Source: Nymphaea colorata (taxonomy: Eukaryota > Streptophyta > Magnoliopsida > Nymphaeales > Nymphaeaceae). Taken from it: 64,000 bases of DNA. The stretch spans positions 4,349,503-4,413,502 of the forward strand of contig NC_045143.1 in NCBI RefSeq assembly GCF_008831285.2. The letters are read 5' to 3'. Under the pieces are notes generated by a model that did not search any database, was not told where the DNA came from, and saw only the letters and a list, made by a program, of their open reading frames with translations. Shown here piece by piece: positions 29,110 to 42,025 of this stretch (positions are counted from its first letter, which is position 1; each line of letters starts with the position of its first letter). The position numbers and the translations under genes were made by a program.

Positions 29110-32100
29110 CGAACTCCTATCGTTGAACGATGACCAAATGACCAAATCGATCGCACAGATCTCGATCCCCACGTTGGAAATTCCCCCTTTTCCCTCGTTC
29201 TATCTTCGTCTTCTTCCGATCCCCGGAGCCAGAAACATAGCCGGAGTACGAGAGCGGAGAGAGAGAGCGAGAGAGAAAAGAAACTTCCGAATCAAACTGT
29301 TATTTCTTTCTTGTCCGGGCCCCAAAACTTGTGTTGGGAAAGCTTACGATTACTTCAAAGAACAACGCCTAGCATAGTTTGCAATTCATAAAAATAGTGT
29401 ACCGCAACCACGGGGATTTGAAACCAAACCCTTTTTTGTGTGAGCCGCCTTGCAGCTCGCTTGTGTTGTCCCTTCCGATAATAAATTAGATTTTATTACG
29501 AGTAAATAGTAAACGCTACCATTTTCCCCATTTATGTTGGTTTGGAAAATTTTTGAAGTAGGTACAAGTTTCCTTTCTCTTCACAATGAACAGGAAATAG
29601 CACAACTCCCAAACTATTTTGCTTAACCTGGATCCTACTAGCATTCCATCCATTTTACTTATGATAAGTTTCAGAATTCAGCAACGTTTGGATTTAATTC
29701 AAGTTCAAATGCAGAATCTACATTCAAATTATTAATCGAATTCCATTTCATCACCAAATCCAAATTCAAGCTACCAATCAAATAGAACAAACACAGCAGC
29801 ATCCCCAGAAAGAAGCTTAACAACTGTTGTAAGGATGTGAATGGATCAGATGTATTCTCAGCCAAGAATGGACAATAATACTATATTCTCGGGATTGAAC
29901 ATGTAGGCAGATGCCCAAAAGTTAGAAGTCAAAAGGGTTAGGCGGGTTTAGATGGTGACCTCATTTTATGACCTATGCAAGAAGAAAAAGCTTTTGACCG
30001 TTAATAGAATCCGCCTACAAACCGCAGGTGTGAATGGCTATGGCTAGTGGGTGTAACCCTTTTAAGGGAAGTTTACTATATAAAGAGAAACCACTTCTAG
30101 CTTTCAAATGCTCCAAAGTTGTTGCTGTTTTAGAATCCGACTGGTCATCCTAGCTCTGTGTAAGAAGGATGTCTGCTTCTCTGCGCTTCATCTGTTGAAG
30201 AACGTTTGGTGGTGTTCTAAGAAGTTTGAATACTGTGAATTCAGAATTGCCGGCAGCAAACTTTCGTTCTAATCGTTTGGAGCAATTGGGTTTTTCGAAA
30301 TAAGGTGTTTCATAATGATTTGCCAGTCACGAGTAGATATGGCGTGACTAATACGGTGATACTGTAAGAAATCTATGTAACTGTACATCCTGGCCACAGC
30401 CAGCAATTGCCGACGCAGCCATTGGTTCAAATCCTGTGCAGAAGGCCAGGAGAGTCTGGTCCATGGAAGATGCTCAAGAGATTTTACTTGCCTTGCCGTT
30501 CATATGCTATTCTACTTCCATTGAGGAATTGTCTGTGCACGCCGCCAATGGTCTCATAAGGGGAAAGATTAGAATACTGTTGTTAGTAAGATCTGAATGT
30601 TCACTTGTTTGTCTTGTTTATTCTTTTCTATCCTTTCTTTCATGGTGGACATCTTGGACTGAAATTTCTGACCTTATAAGAGACAGGAATTCTTCACCGA
30701 AGGGAATCAAGCATGTATGCGCAGAATAACATTTGCCCACTCCAGCATTCTTCACAGAAGAAAAAGTATTTTATTCAGGCAATGAGAGATTCGAAGCACC
30801 ATTATGACTGTATAGTTGGCTGGTTTTGAGAAGCAAACTTAAAATATTGGAGACAAACGAAGATGGAAAAGCAGAAGAAAGTGGATTCGTTGATGCCATT
30901 TTTTCTAAAAGAAGCAATTGAAATTTATGCATCTCCACTTCCATTGGCAGTTCTTTTAACCCCCCATCGTCCTTCTTATCTACAAACTACCAAAAATATT
31001 AATCTGTTAGGTGAAAGTTATTAGATATTCATTAATACCAACAAAGCCATATCTGTACTCTCATCTGGAGTCCCTAAATTGCCTTGGGCATCAATGCGCT
31101 GCATTATAAATAAACTGTGAACATGTTCAAACAAAGTTGGCATTGCAGTTTCCATTATGAAACCACAGGTCCGTGCTCTCATATGGCATTTTGTTGTTAT
31201 TATGAGAAAAACTAAAAAGTTCTGTTCAAAACAAATGAAGTTTAGCAACTGGTGCTCCCAAACATGGGAAGAGACTGAGGAGATCACAGCAGATGAGTCT
31301 TTACTGTCTGCACTCTGCAGCAGCACCTCGGTAGTAGAATTCCTTTAATACAATGAGCTGCCCCATGTGACTGACTGCTAAGGAGAGTCTACCTAACCCA
31401 ACCAAACCCCACATTCTCCTGTCTCAGACCCCAAGCCATCATTCACTGGGTCTCATTATTCCAGCATCATGGAGTCCATTAAATTTTTATCATCTGTGCA
31501 AGTGGCAGACCAGAATCAAAGGCATGTAAAGTTTTTCTGTATCATATCATAGATGATTTCAGCAAGAATCGGATTAATCAGGCGTGTGAAAAGAGAATGA
31601 ATCCAAACTAATAGTCAAGATTCACATCACAAATTCGGTTCAGGGTCATTCCTATGAATCTGCTTAGAGGGATTCATAGTAACGCTTCATCGTGTGGATA
31701 CAAATCAATGTTTGGATCAGGTCTAGTTGGATGTGTCGACGCTTACATGGATCAGGCACATAGATCCAACGAGCCAATGTATAGACTTGTATGAGAAAAG
31801 TGAATGCTCGGTGACATAGATTAGGATGATTAAGACCCTGAATTAAGTCTTAGTGTTGTCATTCTACAACCTCGTAATTAAGTTGGTGGTTGATCTTCAA
31901 GAGGGTTGGCAGAATGGGGTCAGATAGGAGTTGGCGAACGACTAGTCACTGTTTTGAATCTTTGAAGTGTCAACTCACTATGCTGCAAACGAAAAGTCAC
32001 AAACGTGCAAGTTGAAGCATAGTGAAGGCAGCACCTTTAGGCACCAAAACAATCCATGTCTCTTAAAACATGAAGAGTTGGGTGAGAACTTCGATCTTTT

Positions 32101-32950
32101 TTGAGGCGGTGGGTAAAAATCTCACTCACTCAAATTAAGTTTGGTTGTTGGGATTGACTTCAAGTTTTCCTTGAAAGGAGCAGGCCCATTAAGTGGCTTC
32201 TCTAAAGGTTTCTAGTTACACAGGTACGACCCAGTCCACCTATAAATTAAAATCAATTCTTGAACTGAACCGTTGAAGCAGCCGGTTCGGTGAATCAATC
32301 GACTCAAATCACTGATGCGGCTGAATGAGTCGTGAATCGGCAAAAAAAATATTGAGAAAAGCATTTCTTGAGAAAAAATATAAAAAAAATAATTAAATAA
32401 ATTTTTTTCATTTCAACTTTCTTGAATTGGCAATGAATGGAATCTGTCCGCCACCAATTTATTTGACTACCAATTTTTTATTTGGTGACTTTCGTAATTA
32501 AGCTTCTCAAATAAGTTGTTCGTGTACTTTGATTAATTTGTTTGGAAATTGGTAGATTTATAGCGCCTTTGAAAAAAAAAAAACGCAACCCCCAACTTCG
32601 AATCAGTCATGACCTGGTGATCCCAGGCGTCCTTTATATGAAATCAAATTTGTTGATTCAGATTTAGATCGTCGTTCTCCTTCCGGCCACTTTGGCCTTT
32701 CTTTCTAGAAAAGCAGATTACATACATTTGAAGGCAATCGTTACAGTGAAATGCATTAAAAGTTCCATCCACCACATCCCAAGTGTCGTCACCTCATTCC
32801 ATTGAGGGATATATCCTTCAATGGCCTCACCGGCCTTTCCCACTCCATCCATAAATGCTCCCACCGGCTTCCTGCAGAGATCCTCCATATTACTGGGACA
32901 GACATACTGGACTCTAAGACCACGGGACGGGCGAGAGAAAGGAGAGAGCC
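29110..32950. other. Intergenic, no gene recognised
   Basis: This lies between the divergently transcribed P4H and GDSL genes. A ctatataaag TATA-like word occurs near 30075, upstream of non-repetitive sequence with a 97-codon plus-strand frame (30436-30729), but no family match or splice structure supports a gene. A 101-codon minus-strand frame at 31021-31326 is likewise unrecognised. GA-rich DNA at 29240-29285 is the P4H upstream region. Confidence 0.5.
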
Positions 32951-35139
32951 ATGGCGAGCTCTAGAAGGTGCCCTGTCTGTCCACCTTTTCTGCTCATTGT
33001 CATGGTGTTGTTGGGCTTTCCGCCATTAACGCCATTGGCAGCAGCACCAGCCTTACCAAGAGGGTGCTTCTCCAAGATCTTTGCCTTTGGTGACTCCTAC
33101 ACAGACACAGGAAACACCGACTCCATGACAGGCCCCAGCGCCTTCCAGTCCGTGTCTAACCTGCCTTACGGCGAGACCTTCTTCCACAGGCCCACCAACC
33201 GCTACTCCGACGGCCGCCTGGTGGTCGACTTCCTGGCCCAGGCGCTCGGCCACCCCCTGCTGCCGCCCTACCTCCACAGCAAGCAGCTCGACCGCCAGAA
33301 CGGCGCCAACTTCGCCTATGCCGGATCCACGGCCCTCGACTACGACTTCTATGTGAAGAACAACGTCACCTTTGATCTCACCAACACCTCTCTTCAGACC
33401 CAGCTGCACTGGTTCTCCAGCTTCCTGGAGAGCAGTGGAGGCAGGGCCGTCGATGTGGGTAGTGCACTCTTCTGGGTTGGTGAGATTGGAGCTAATGACT
33501 ATGCTTACTCCTACTTCTCCTCAGTCCCCTACACCACCATCAGAACTCTCGCGATTAAGAACACCGCCGACTTTCTCCAGGTACGCCATTATCATCTCCC
33601 TCTCCCTCGTTATAGTAATAGCCAAGCAGGCGATTTAGATGGGTTTGTGTGGGCAATTGCCCTCGCAGGCCCACATGTTCCTCTGCAGCCGCATTAGACA
33701 TAAAATATGAGAAATTTCATGTGTGACTGCAGAAACAATTACTAAGTCTTGATTGAGTGTTAATACTTCCCGTGGCGACCAAGTAAAAAAATCCCATCAA
33801 TTTCTTTTGAAAAAGGTTTCAAACTTTGCCGACAAATGGTGCAATTTAGTGTTCAAAATGTGAGAATGACTTGGAAAACACTCTTCATTTTTGGAAAGTC
33901 TCGATCACCATACGAACACTGCGCTGCACCCACCAAATTCATGGACACCTCATGAATGGAGAAGGCCGTCTACATATGGAGGAGAAAGTAAGGAACTTGA
34001 ATGTTACTGCGTACCAGTGACAGTATTATGGCCATTTTCTTTCCTTCTTTCTCCCCCGAATAATCCTACATACGGTTGGAAAAACATATGGTTGGAAAAT
34101 CATACCATGGAAAATGGAAAATGTTGTGAGTCCCACCTACTTTTCAGACTTATTGGAGTGGCATAGCATAATTGGTTGGTCAGAATGACATGTTGACCAT
34201 GCTTTGCTATTCTTCCACTATCATTAATAGTGGCATGTGAAACATTTAAGTTGAAAAGTATATTATAGGACCACCTAAGTTTTAGAGCAGCTCTACACGA
34301 AAGAAGAAGGACGTTGTCTTTCTTGCAGTGGGTTTCTTTGTGCTCACCCAAATAAGTATTGAGAAAAAAATAGTCTTTTGGGTTTTAATTTCAATTGAAA
34401 TATGTGATAGTTTTGGAAAAAAAAGTGATTTTTTTCTTCTCAAAAGTATGTTCCCTATCGGTTGCAAAATTGTGAAGATAACTAGGATATCTGCACCGAC
34501 ATCAATTTTAAATCATCTGATGCTGAAAAAATTGATGATGGGCAGTAGCTACTAACTACTATATGCTAATGCTTTATGTATATATATGATGCATGACTGT
34601 CTCATTGGCAGGCTTTGCTAAGCAAAGGAGCCAAGTACATAGTAGTTCAAGGGCTGCCTCTCTTGGGCTGCCTTCCCTTGACCATGTTCTTGGCTCCCAA
34701 CGATGAAAGAGACCAATTTGGGTGCGTGAAGAATGGCAATGCCCGGGCCTATGAGCACAACTCGCTGCTTTTGACCAAGATCCAAGCCTTGCGAGCTGCG
34801 AACCCGGATGCAGTCATTGTGTACGCCGACTACGCCAATGCTCATCGGCGGATCCTCGAGCACAGCCGGCTATTCGGGTTTGAGGAGCTGATTAGCACCT
34901 GTTGTGGGTCTGGTGGGCCTCAAAACTTCGACATAACGGCTACATGTGGGTCAGGTGCGACCAGTATGGTGACCTCCCAGAAGGCCAAGGCCTGCGCAAA
35001 CCCCAGAGCCTTTATCATCTGGGATGGAGTCCACTTCACCGAGGCAATGAACAATGCACTGTGGGATCTCTTCTCCGGCGAGGGTTACTGTTCACCCACA
35101 CTGGATGCTCTGTTCATCAAGAAGAGATGCACCCACTAG
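32951..35139 (+). CDS. Secreted GDSL esterase/lipase (SGNH hydrolase), 2 exons
   Basis: Exons 32951-33580 and 34612-35139 total 1158 nt and 385 aa. The 1031-nt intron is GT-AG and phase 0. Residues 1-32 form a signal peptide with a hydrophobic core (FLLIVMVLLGF). Block I is FAFGDSYTDTGN with nucleophile Ser49; the oxyanion block is NGANFAYAGS (about 118-126). Block III is VGEIGANDYAY with Asn182. Block V is IWDGVHFTEA with Asp348 and His351, completing the triad. The family cleaves carboxyl esters such as cutin monomers, cell-wall acetyl groups or lipids in the apoplast; the substrate here cannot be told. The block wording (GEIGxNDYAY, KGxKYxxVQG) most resembles the At3g48460-type subfamily. 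Codon use in exon 1 is strongly GC-rich (third-position C) compared with exon 2. The start is the first ATG, directly before the signal peptide. Confidence 0.95.
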
Positions 35140-35649
35140 ACCCATTAAGCATCCGGCCTTGATTTCAAGTTCCGCGCCCTCCTACTACCCTTCTCTTGTT
35201 TTTCTTCTTGAGTTAGTTGTTGGCTTTGGAGGAGATTGATATGCATCAATTGCAGAATACATATGTTTCTTCCATGGTTGTGTTGGGATGAAAGCTTAAG
35301 TGGTCTACTTGCCTTGCTCTGCAAATTAGTGCGCACTATGTTCATTTCATTTTAAAATCAGAAACAGAAATTAATAGGTTCTGCACCCTCATGAATGAAG
35401 AGATGTTTCACCAATTAAACCGAGTTTCTTTTTCTACCAGCAGCAATGGAGCAAGACGTAGGAGGTCTCATTGAATACTAGGCCCTCAACGCTTTTATTA
35501 GAAACAATGCACTCGATACTCTCTTCTCTGTCTCACAAAAGCATTCAAACCAGTCATGATGTACATTCATGTACTTTTGATTTGTATAAGTCCCCAGATT
35601 TCTCTTGAGGTTTAAGACTCCTTTGAAACCTAGGTAAGAAGTGTTATAC

Positions 35650-35876
35650 CCATCAATTAGAACATCACGCATTCATCGTTTGCAGCATAAAGAAAGAGTG
35701 CTCACAAAATCAAATTGACGAACAAGTCTGATGGACTTTTACTAGTTTGTCAATCCAACCAACCCATCAACTAGAGCATCACGCATCCATCGTTTGTAGT
35801 CCAAAGAAATAGCGCCCACGAAAATCAAACTGACGAACATGTAGAATGAATTTTTACTAGTCCATCAATCCAACCA
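35650..35876. repeat. Two-copy tandem duplication, period 113 bp
   Basis: Copies at 35651-35763 and 35764-35876 share catcaa.tagagcatcacgca, catcgtttg.ag, aatcaaa.tgacgaaca and tttttactagt words, ending caatccaaccaacc. It lies about 500 bases 3' of the GDSL gene. Confidence 0.9.
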
Positions 35877-37236
35877 ACCAATTTAGTTATAAGTGGCCAA
35901 TTGACAAATGGTGAGTTGACATGAAAGGGAAATATGGACCAAAACTTTTTACTTGCCAGCTCTCGAAATTAGGCCCATTGACAGCATGTCAAAGCGAATT
36001 TATTGAGATCAAATCCACGAGAATTCGGCCAATTTAAAGCTACCAAGTTATGGACCACTATCACTTTTCGCTATATGGTGACAAGGAGATGTGCCCTGTG
36101 GAGGTGAGCCGAAGAAAAAGGAAAAATTCTGCCCCCGCTTTGTGGCACATGCAAACTTAGGATTTAATTCAAGGATATATATAATATCATGAACATGGTT
36201 TCATTTCCTTTCTAATTCTCCAAACTTTGTCCCAAGATAAACAGTTTTAGGATAGGGAACGAACCAACAGGCATGCAAACGAGAACTCGTCCGTCCAGGG
36301 TTCAGTTAGGAGCCTTGAACAAACAAGACTTCTCAGCAGTAAAATGAATCCCCTTAGGGTGGGACTTCAAATCCACAGATTAATATCCTCAGTGATTAGA
36401 TATCATGCGGATTTAAAAATACCCTTAAATCTGTTCAAGTCCAAGCAGACGTTTAAGTTGAACAATCCGATTTCTCAATTTGAACATCATAATGTGTATA
36501 TGTTTGTGTGTTTGTATGTGTATGTGAGAGAGAGAGAGTTTAAATGGACCAGATAATGCTTTTTACCAACCTGCGAGTTGCTTTCTTTTTCTTTCTTCTT
36601 TTAGAATACTGTTTGCAATATTTGTTTTGGTCCCCAACGGGTCAATTTTTTTTCTCGAATAAATTAAATGCACATCCACACGATGTCGTAATCCAATGTT
36701 AGAACAGAAAAGTACATATGGATGTGCTAATGCTCCTATGTGAAGCTGTTCATGCAACGAGACTAGACAGTGACATGTTCCGGAACTCTTTCACCAAAAG
36801 AAAAATTAATAAAAATGATATTAAATCATTCATTTACAATTAATAGACGAGCAATTCTTTTATGAAAATGCCCCAAAAAATCCACAAGGTAGAAGCCATT
36901 TTTCATCTATAAAAATAAATAAAAAAAAGCATATGAAAGAAATACCTTTGGTTAAGTGAACAAATAAAAAAGATGTAATAAATGAGCTTTTAAAAATGTA
37001 GCGTGCTGTTAACTTGCTCGCTATACACTCCTACAAGCCAGCACACCCTTAAGTGAGCAACAACATATACATTTTGTGTGCTTAGCTTGCAAAAAGAGAG
37101 AAAGCTTATAAAATTATAACTCAAAAAATTATGTATGATATACCATATTTCACCCAAGTCCCGATGCAGTTCAGGACCTGCTAGACAGGAAAGGGTGAGT
37201 TTTTCAGTCTTCTTTTGAGGGTTGGTTGTTAAACAG
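35877..37236. other. Intergenic, no gene seen
   Basis: AT-rich DNA with a short (GA)n run at about 36524-36538. No open frame is supportable. Confidence 0.55.
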
Positions 37237-37684
37237 TAGGGGTGAACAACGCTCGAGCTCGACTCGTCAAAGCTCGGCTCATGAACGAGTTCGAGCCGAG
37301 TCATTTGCTTAACAAGTTGAGCTCGAGTTCTTGAGTTGACTCGTTCAAATAATCGGATTGAGTTCGAGCTCAACACGTAACTGCCGGGTTGAGTTCGAGC
37401 CTTAATCGAGTTTGTCAATCTTTAATTAAGTCGATATATTCAAACGAGTTTACGAATTTGACGAACCTTAATCGAGTCGTGCTCGAGCTCAACACGTAGT
37501 GATGAATATCAATTCAATTCAAACGAGTTTGTCGATCCTTAATCGAGTCGAGCTCGAGCACAATACATAACGGCCGAGTCAAACTCCAGCTGATTCTGTC
37601 GAGCTATTCTTGAGCTCGAGCCGAGTTGAGCTCGATGTTTCATTAGTCGACGCGAGTTATCTACTCATCTCGTGCTCACCCCTA
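37237..37684. mobile_element. hAT-type non-autonomous element, 448 bp
   Basis: The ends are TAGGGGTGAACA and, on the other strand, TAGGGGTGAGCA. The flanking 8-mers ttaaacag and ttgaacac match at 6 of 8 positions and fit nTnnnnAn. The interior is packed with imperfect copies of ctcgagctcgac / gagctcgagc and of cttaatcgagtcg, giving high self-complementarity. No transposase frame is seen. Confidence 0.7.
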
Positions 37685-38341
37685 TTGAACACCCGCAAAA
37701 TTATGCATGGTAGGATAATATGATTTCCTCATTCGGCTAAAAAAAAAAATTAAACAACTACGAAAGCGGAAACTGAATGGCGAGATTTAGGCACATTTGA
37801 GAGTAGGAGTACTGCTCCTTCAAATTTGGCAAAGGCAGTCCACACAACAAAAGGCAGCACGACCTTCCACTTAGAAAAAGTTGCTTGAGAGGAATTAATT
37901 AGGCTAAAGAATCTGCTAAAAGCGATGTAGATGCTTGACTTTCACGCTAACTTCCTCATCGTGGTCAGTATGAACAACTTAGTGTTAACCATGGCGAGCA
38001 TAAAGTGGAAGAGCTGGAAGAGATTGAGGCAGCAAAGGTTAACACACTACTTTATGACATATATAAGTACAATGCTTTTGTTTATTTTGCATTAGGAATG
38101 AAAGAAAACCTAAAGATTTTGATGAGGAATATAGCGGTAAGGAACATGAGCTTGTGGCTCAACACCAAGATTAAAGAACAAATTACTGATTAATTGAACG
38201 AGTAGTGAAAAGTAAATAAACAAGCAGCAGCTCTACATGTTCGGGGCCCAAGTACTCGTTCCAATGCTCGACCCCTTAGACAAGTTTGTGTGAAGGAAGC
38301 ATGTTATATGTTATGGCCTTTAATAAGGGACCGTGTGTTAT

Positions 38342-38633
38342 TAAGCCTGGGCGTCGGGCCGAACCGCCGGCGGGTACTCGGTACCTGGTCCGATAGGCCC
38401 GGACCCGAGCAGGGAAAACTGGGTCCTGGGCCGGGCCCAATGGTACGACCTGGTGATGGCTCGGCCCAGCCCGTCCCCCATCCTCCTCTTCCTCCTGTCC
38501 CCCATCCTCTTCCTTCCTCCACCTCTCCTTCGTCCTCCCCTTCGCCTCTCCTTCTTCCCCCTTCCGCCCATCGGACCGGGCCCGGGTTTCGGGTCCAACG
38601 GGCCGACCTGACCCAGCCCCCATGCCCACCCCG
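38342..38633. mobile_element. hAT-type MITE, copy 2 (about 292 bp)
   Basis: The left end TAAGCCTGGGCGTCGGGCC is almost identical to copy 1 (16003). The right end, reverse complemented, is a GGGTGGGCATGG-type terminus. The flanking 8-mers tgtgttat and tgtattat differ at one base. The interior is GC-rich with CCTCCT/CTTCCT runs, unlike the AT-rich core of copies 1 and 3. Open frames across it are compositional artefacts. Confidence 0.65.
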
Positions 38634-39037
38634 TGTATTATTGATTTAAAGTGACCAAAATACCCCCTCTATAAGGGCAAAAATGGTATCCAAGAAAATT
38701 CTATTATAAAATTACTAAAATGCTTAATAAAAGCTGGGAAAATGTCTTGCCATGTTAGCCACATAATATAGAGAGCGCTAGTATTGCGTGAGAGGTATTT
38801 TGAATCCCTGTGAAAAAGAAAAGCATGTTTCAGGCATTTCACAAAAAAAAAAATTTTTTCAATTTTCCTCTCCCTCTCCCCTTCCCCCAACCCCCACCTT
38901 TTTTTCTTTTCACAGGAGGGTTCTTTCTCGCAGACCAAGGATTTTCTGGTCATTTTACAGCCCAATCGTGCACGGAACGAAATGGCTCAGTCTCAAACTT
39001 TTAGAACGCCAAATCGACATCAAGCTAAGATAACATA

Positions 39038-39477
39038 TAAGGATGTCGATATATCTTATTTGGATACGATATTCAACCAAATCTTTTTGGAAAAAAAAGT
39101 GGATGAAATAAGAATTTGATATCCAATTAAGAAATTGGATTTGATTTAGATTTAAGAGCTGATATTCGAGATATACATAACTATCTGATTGGATTCAGAT
39201 TCGGATTCAAGTTGGTTTAGTTTTAAATAAATATTGCGTGTTCAATGCCCTTATCTTTTGAATATAGGATTCGGTTCAAAATTTGGGTTCGAATTTTTGG
39301 ATGTAAATGCAAAAACCAGATTCAGATCGGATTCAGATTACTAGATCAGAAATCGGGTTATTTCAAATTTAGATACGTCTTTCTTCATTCATATTTGAAT
39401 CTGTATATGTAAACATCGAAAAATATGAATACTTTTAAAAGTATATTTAATTTGAATTCTATCCACTAACATCCCTA
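39038..39477. mobile_element. Probable hAT-like MITE, about 440 bp
   Basis: The left end TAAGGATGTCGATAT and the right end on the other strand TAGGGATGTTAGTGGAT give imperfect inverted termini of the TAGGGATGT type known in plant hAT MITEs. The interior has imperfect gattcggattcagatt-type short repeats. Only 5 of 8 bases match in the candidate target duplication, so the insertion is old. Confidence 0.5.
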
Positions 39478-39954
39478 ATCAGATCCAAAATTTTTGAGGC
39501 ATCTGTCCCTCAATGCCCCTAATGTGGGAGCTTCAGAATAAAACTGCCAGCACTCAGAATCCAAGTCTGATTGCTAACACGATCCATATTAAATAGATTA
39601 AGTGGATCCCAATGTGAATGGACCGAATGTTGTAAAGGTCCGTTTGCGCCTTCCAAAGAAATAATAAAAAAATGACGCGTATCCGCTATATGCATTATTT
39701 CTTGTGGGCCGCTAGAAATTTATTTAAATGTTTAAATTATTTTTCAACTAATAATTTAATTAATCTATAGTCTTGCATAGCGCCCTAATTCATAATTTAG
39801 AGAAATAAAAATAATGTCTACAAGATTAGCAATTGCATAGACATTAATATTGCACCTAGTTGCAATACTACTATTTATAAAGACCTCCTATATCTAATAA
39901 AAAAGGTATGACGGTTATGGTTTGGAGTGGTTTCTTCTGTAAAAGGGATTGACG

Positions 39955-40025
39955 AGCTCGCCCCCCTCTATTGACACGACCCTCAAGAGAGGGGGACGGG
40001 TCTTGTCAATAGAGGTGGGCGGGCT
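39955..40025. repeat. Long hairpin, 24-bp arms with two mismatches
   Basis: The left arm cgcccccctctattgacacg+accc (39959-39982) pairs with 39998-40021 at 22 of 24 positions. Pairing extends four more positions outward (39955-39958 with 40022-40025, one of them a G-T wobble). The loop is 15 bases and can partly pair itself (ccctc with gaggg). No coding frame is present. It could be a small MITE, a fold-back relic or a small-RNA precursor. Confidence 0.85.
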
Positions 40026-40620
40026 TTTATCCTTCTTTCGGTGTGAATATGTATTTGTTGAAGTTAAAATATTACTTTTTAAAATTTTTATATAAAACAA
40101 ATGAAAATTTTCATAATTTTGCAATGTAATTTTCATTTTTTATTTTTTTTTGTCCTAAACCAGATGAGAGATCGACCATCTAATTGAGAGATTTAATTGC
40201 CAAAGTCCTACGTATATCATCTAATCATGCAGCCAAAAAAGAGTCACGGTAAAACACTGATTGTAGGCAATAAGCGGAGAAATTAATCGAAAAAGTGAAT
40301 ACATAAAAGTCAAGTAACAACGAAACTGATCTTAAATTTTGATTTAATATCAAAATATTGGAGCTTGTTTAACTTCAGATCCTTATCCAAAACTGCACTC
40401 GCATCAAGTATTTAAATACCCTTATAACCAAATAAAAAGGCTTTGTTAATTAACTTTTTTTCATTAAAAATTTTCTCATTCATACTGCTTGGATGTCGTT
40501 TGATTAGAACGTCGCAGGAAACGCTTCGTTTCATCAAATGGAGGGGCCCCACGTGAAAGACGGACACATGGACATGTACAAACACGTTTAAAGTGTTCTG
40601 GCCAATGCGTTCAGCCTACC

Positions 40621-40863
40621 ACCGGCAAACACCTATCCTGCGCAGCCCGGGTTTTTAAATAAGAAAATCGATTTCGTACATGAAAGATGTAAAATATACC
40701 AATTTAAAACAATAAAAGGAAAATCTTATATATATATATATATATATATATCACCGGCAAACACCTATTCCAGCGGAACCCAGGTTTTCAAATAAGAAAA
40801 AAATGGATTTCGTACATAAAAGATGTAAAATATGCCAATTTAAAATAATAAACGGAAAAATCT
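40621..40863. repeat. Two-copy tandem duplication, period 132 bp, with (AT)n
   Basis: Copies starting at 40621 and 40753 share accggcaaacacctat, caggttttcaaataagaaaa-like, gatttcgtacat.aaagatg and aatttaaaa.aataaa.gg words. An (AT)n array (40729-40751) sits at the junction, and a second (AT)n (40886-40908) follows copy 2, consistent with the array having been duplicated with the unit. Confidence 0.88.
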
Positions 40864-42025
40864 TCCTTGCTTCTAAAACAAGGTGGTATATATATATATA
40901 TATATATACAAGACATGAATTCCTCCAGCCATTCCCATGCTCTGCCTTCTCACATAGCCCCGGAGCATCTAGACGGCCACGGAAATTCACGTTCTATATA
41001 ACAGAATCGAACAGAAAATCTTGATTTAATTTAATTTACGACTGTTCCAGTTAAGGGGACATGTAGCATATATCCTTTCAGTATGCTTACATGCATACAT
41101 TTTTATGTTATTATCACTTTTTTTTTTGTCTTTTCTCTGGGAATTTTTGTATAAAATCATATATTTTCCCAATCTCATCCACAGATGGTTTCCTTTTCGA
41201 GTTCCGGATTTGTTTATATGTTCATCGAATACCCAAACACAATGAAGGCTGACCCAATGCCCATCTTCCAGAAATCAAGCAGTGGGGCACTGAAAGATCA
41301 TCCCCTTAATTGGATTCTTTTAACTAAGAAAACGAAGTAATTAATCAACATTACAAGAGGTTTGATTCGGGAGTAACTTTCATCAGTTTACGGTCACGCT
41401 TGTCATTCTCAAAACGAAACTTTGGTCAGCAGTAAATGAAACTTAGCTTCTTCATATATTCTTCTTAAAGAAACGATGCTTTATTCCCGAGAATATAAGC
41501 AGTCACCAAGGAATCGATTCTCCATTGCTAACAGTGTCCCCTCTTTTTTGTTTTCTCAGCTTCTTGACAGTGTAATGGACACGAATGCGCTGTGTAGCAT
41601 GTTCTGGATGTCCAAGACTGTGCCTCTAAGATCTCATTCAGTCAAACTCTTTTTTTTTTTTTTTTTATTTCTCTAAATCGATCAGCCAGGCCAATAGGTT
41701 GGCATATTCAACAATCTCTCTCTGCTTTTGCCTTGTGAGGAAAGAAAGCAAAGCAAAGGATTGTGCACGTTGGGCGAGGGGGAAGGGGTCGGTTGCTTTT
41801 TCAGCAGTGGACCGTGACCACCCAATCCCTTCAGAAAGGCAGGGCGGGGAGAGAGATCTAGAGAGAGACCACTTAAATCTTCTGCTAGCGTGCAGAAATA
41901 TTCAATTCAAGAGGGAGAAACAAAAGAGAGACGCCAACCATCTTCTTCGCTTCAAGAATAGCTACCATATTCGCTGCTTTTGAAGGAGCTTGAATCTCTC
42001 TCTCTCTTCTGCTGCGGCTGTGAGA

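Noticed and set aside
30060-30130. LTR-like promoter (ctatataaag followed by a leader-like stretch)
   Set aside because: No paired LTR, primer-binding site or gag/pol frame was found in the window.
31021-31326. 101-codon minus-strand frame between P4H and GDSL genes
   Set aside because: No recognised motif, no TATA or splice context, overlapped by an equal plus-strand frame.
37991-38193. Possible small gene near 38 kb (62-codon frame)
   Set aside because: The 62-codon frame begins at GTG; the nearby ATG at 37991 opens a different short frame, and no family or homologous wording is recognisable.
38276-38649. Four overlapping 70-119-codon frames, Pro/Gly/Arg rich
   Set aside because: All lie within the GC-rich hAT-type MITE copy 2; they reflect composition and have no splice or domain context.
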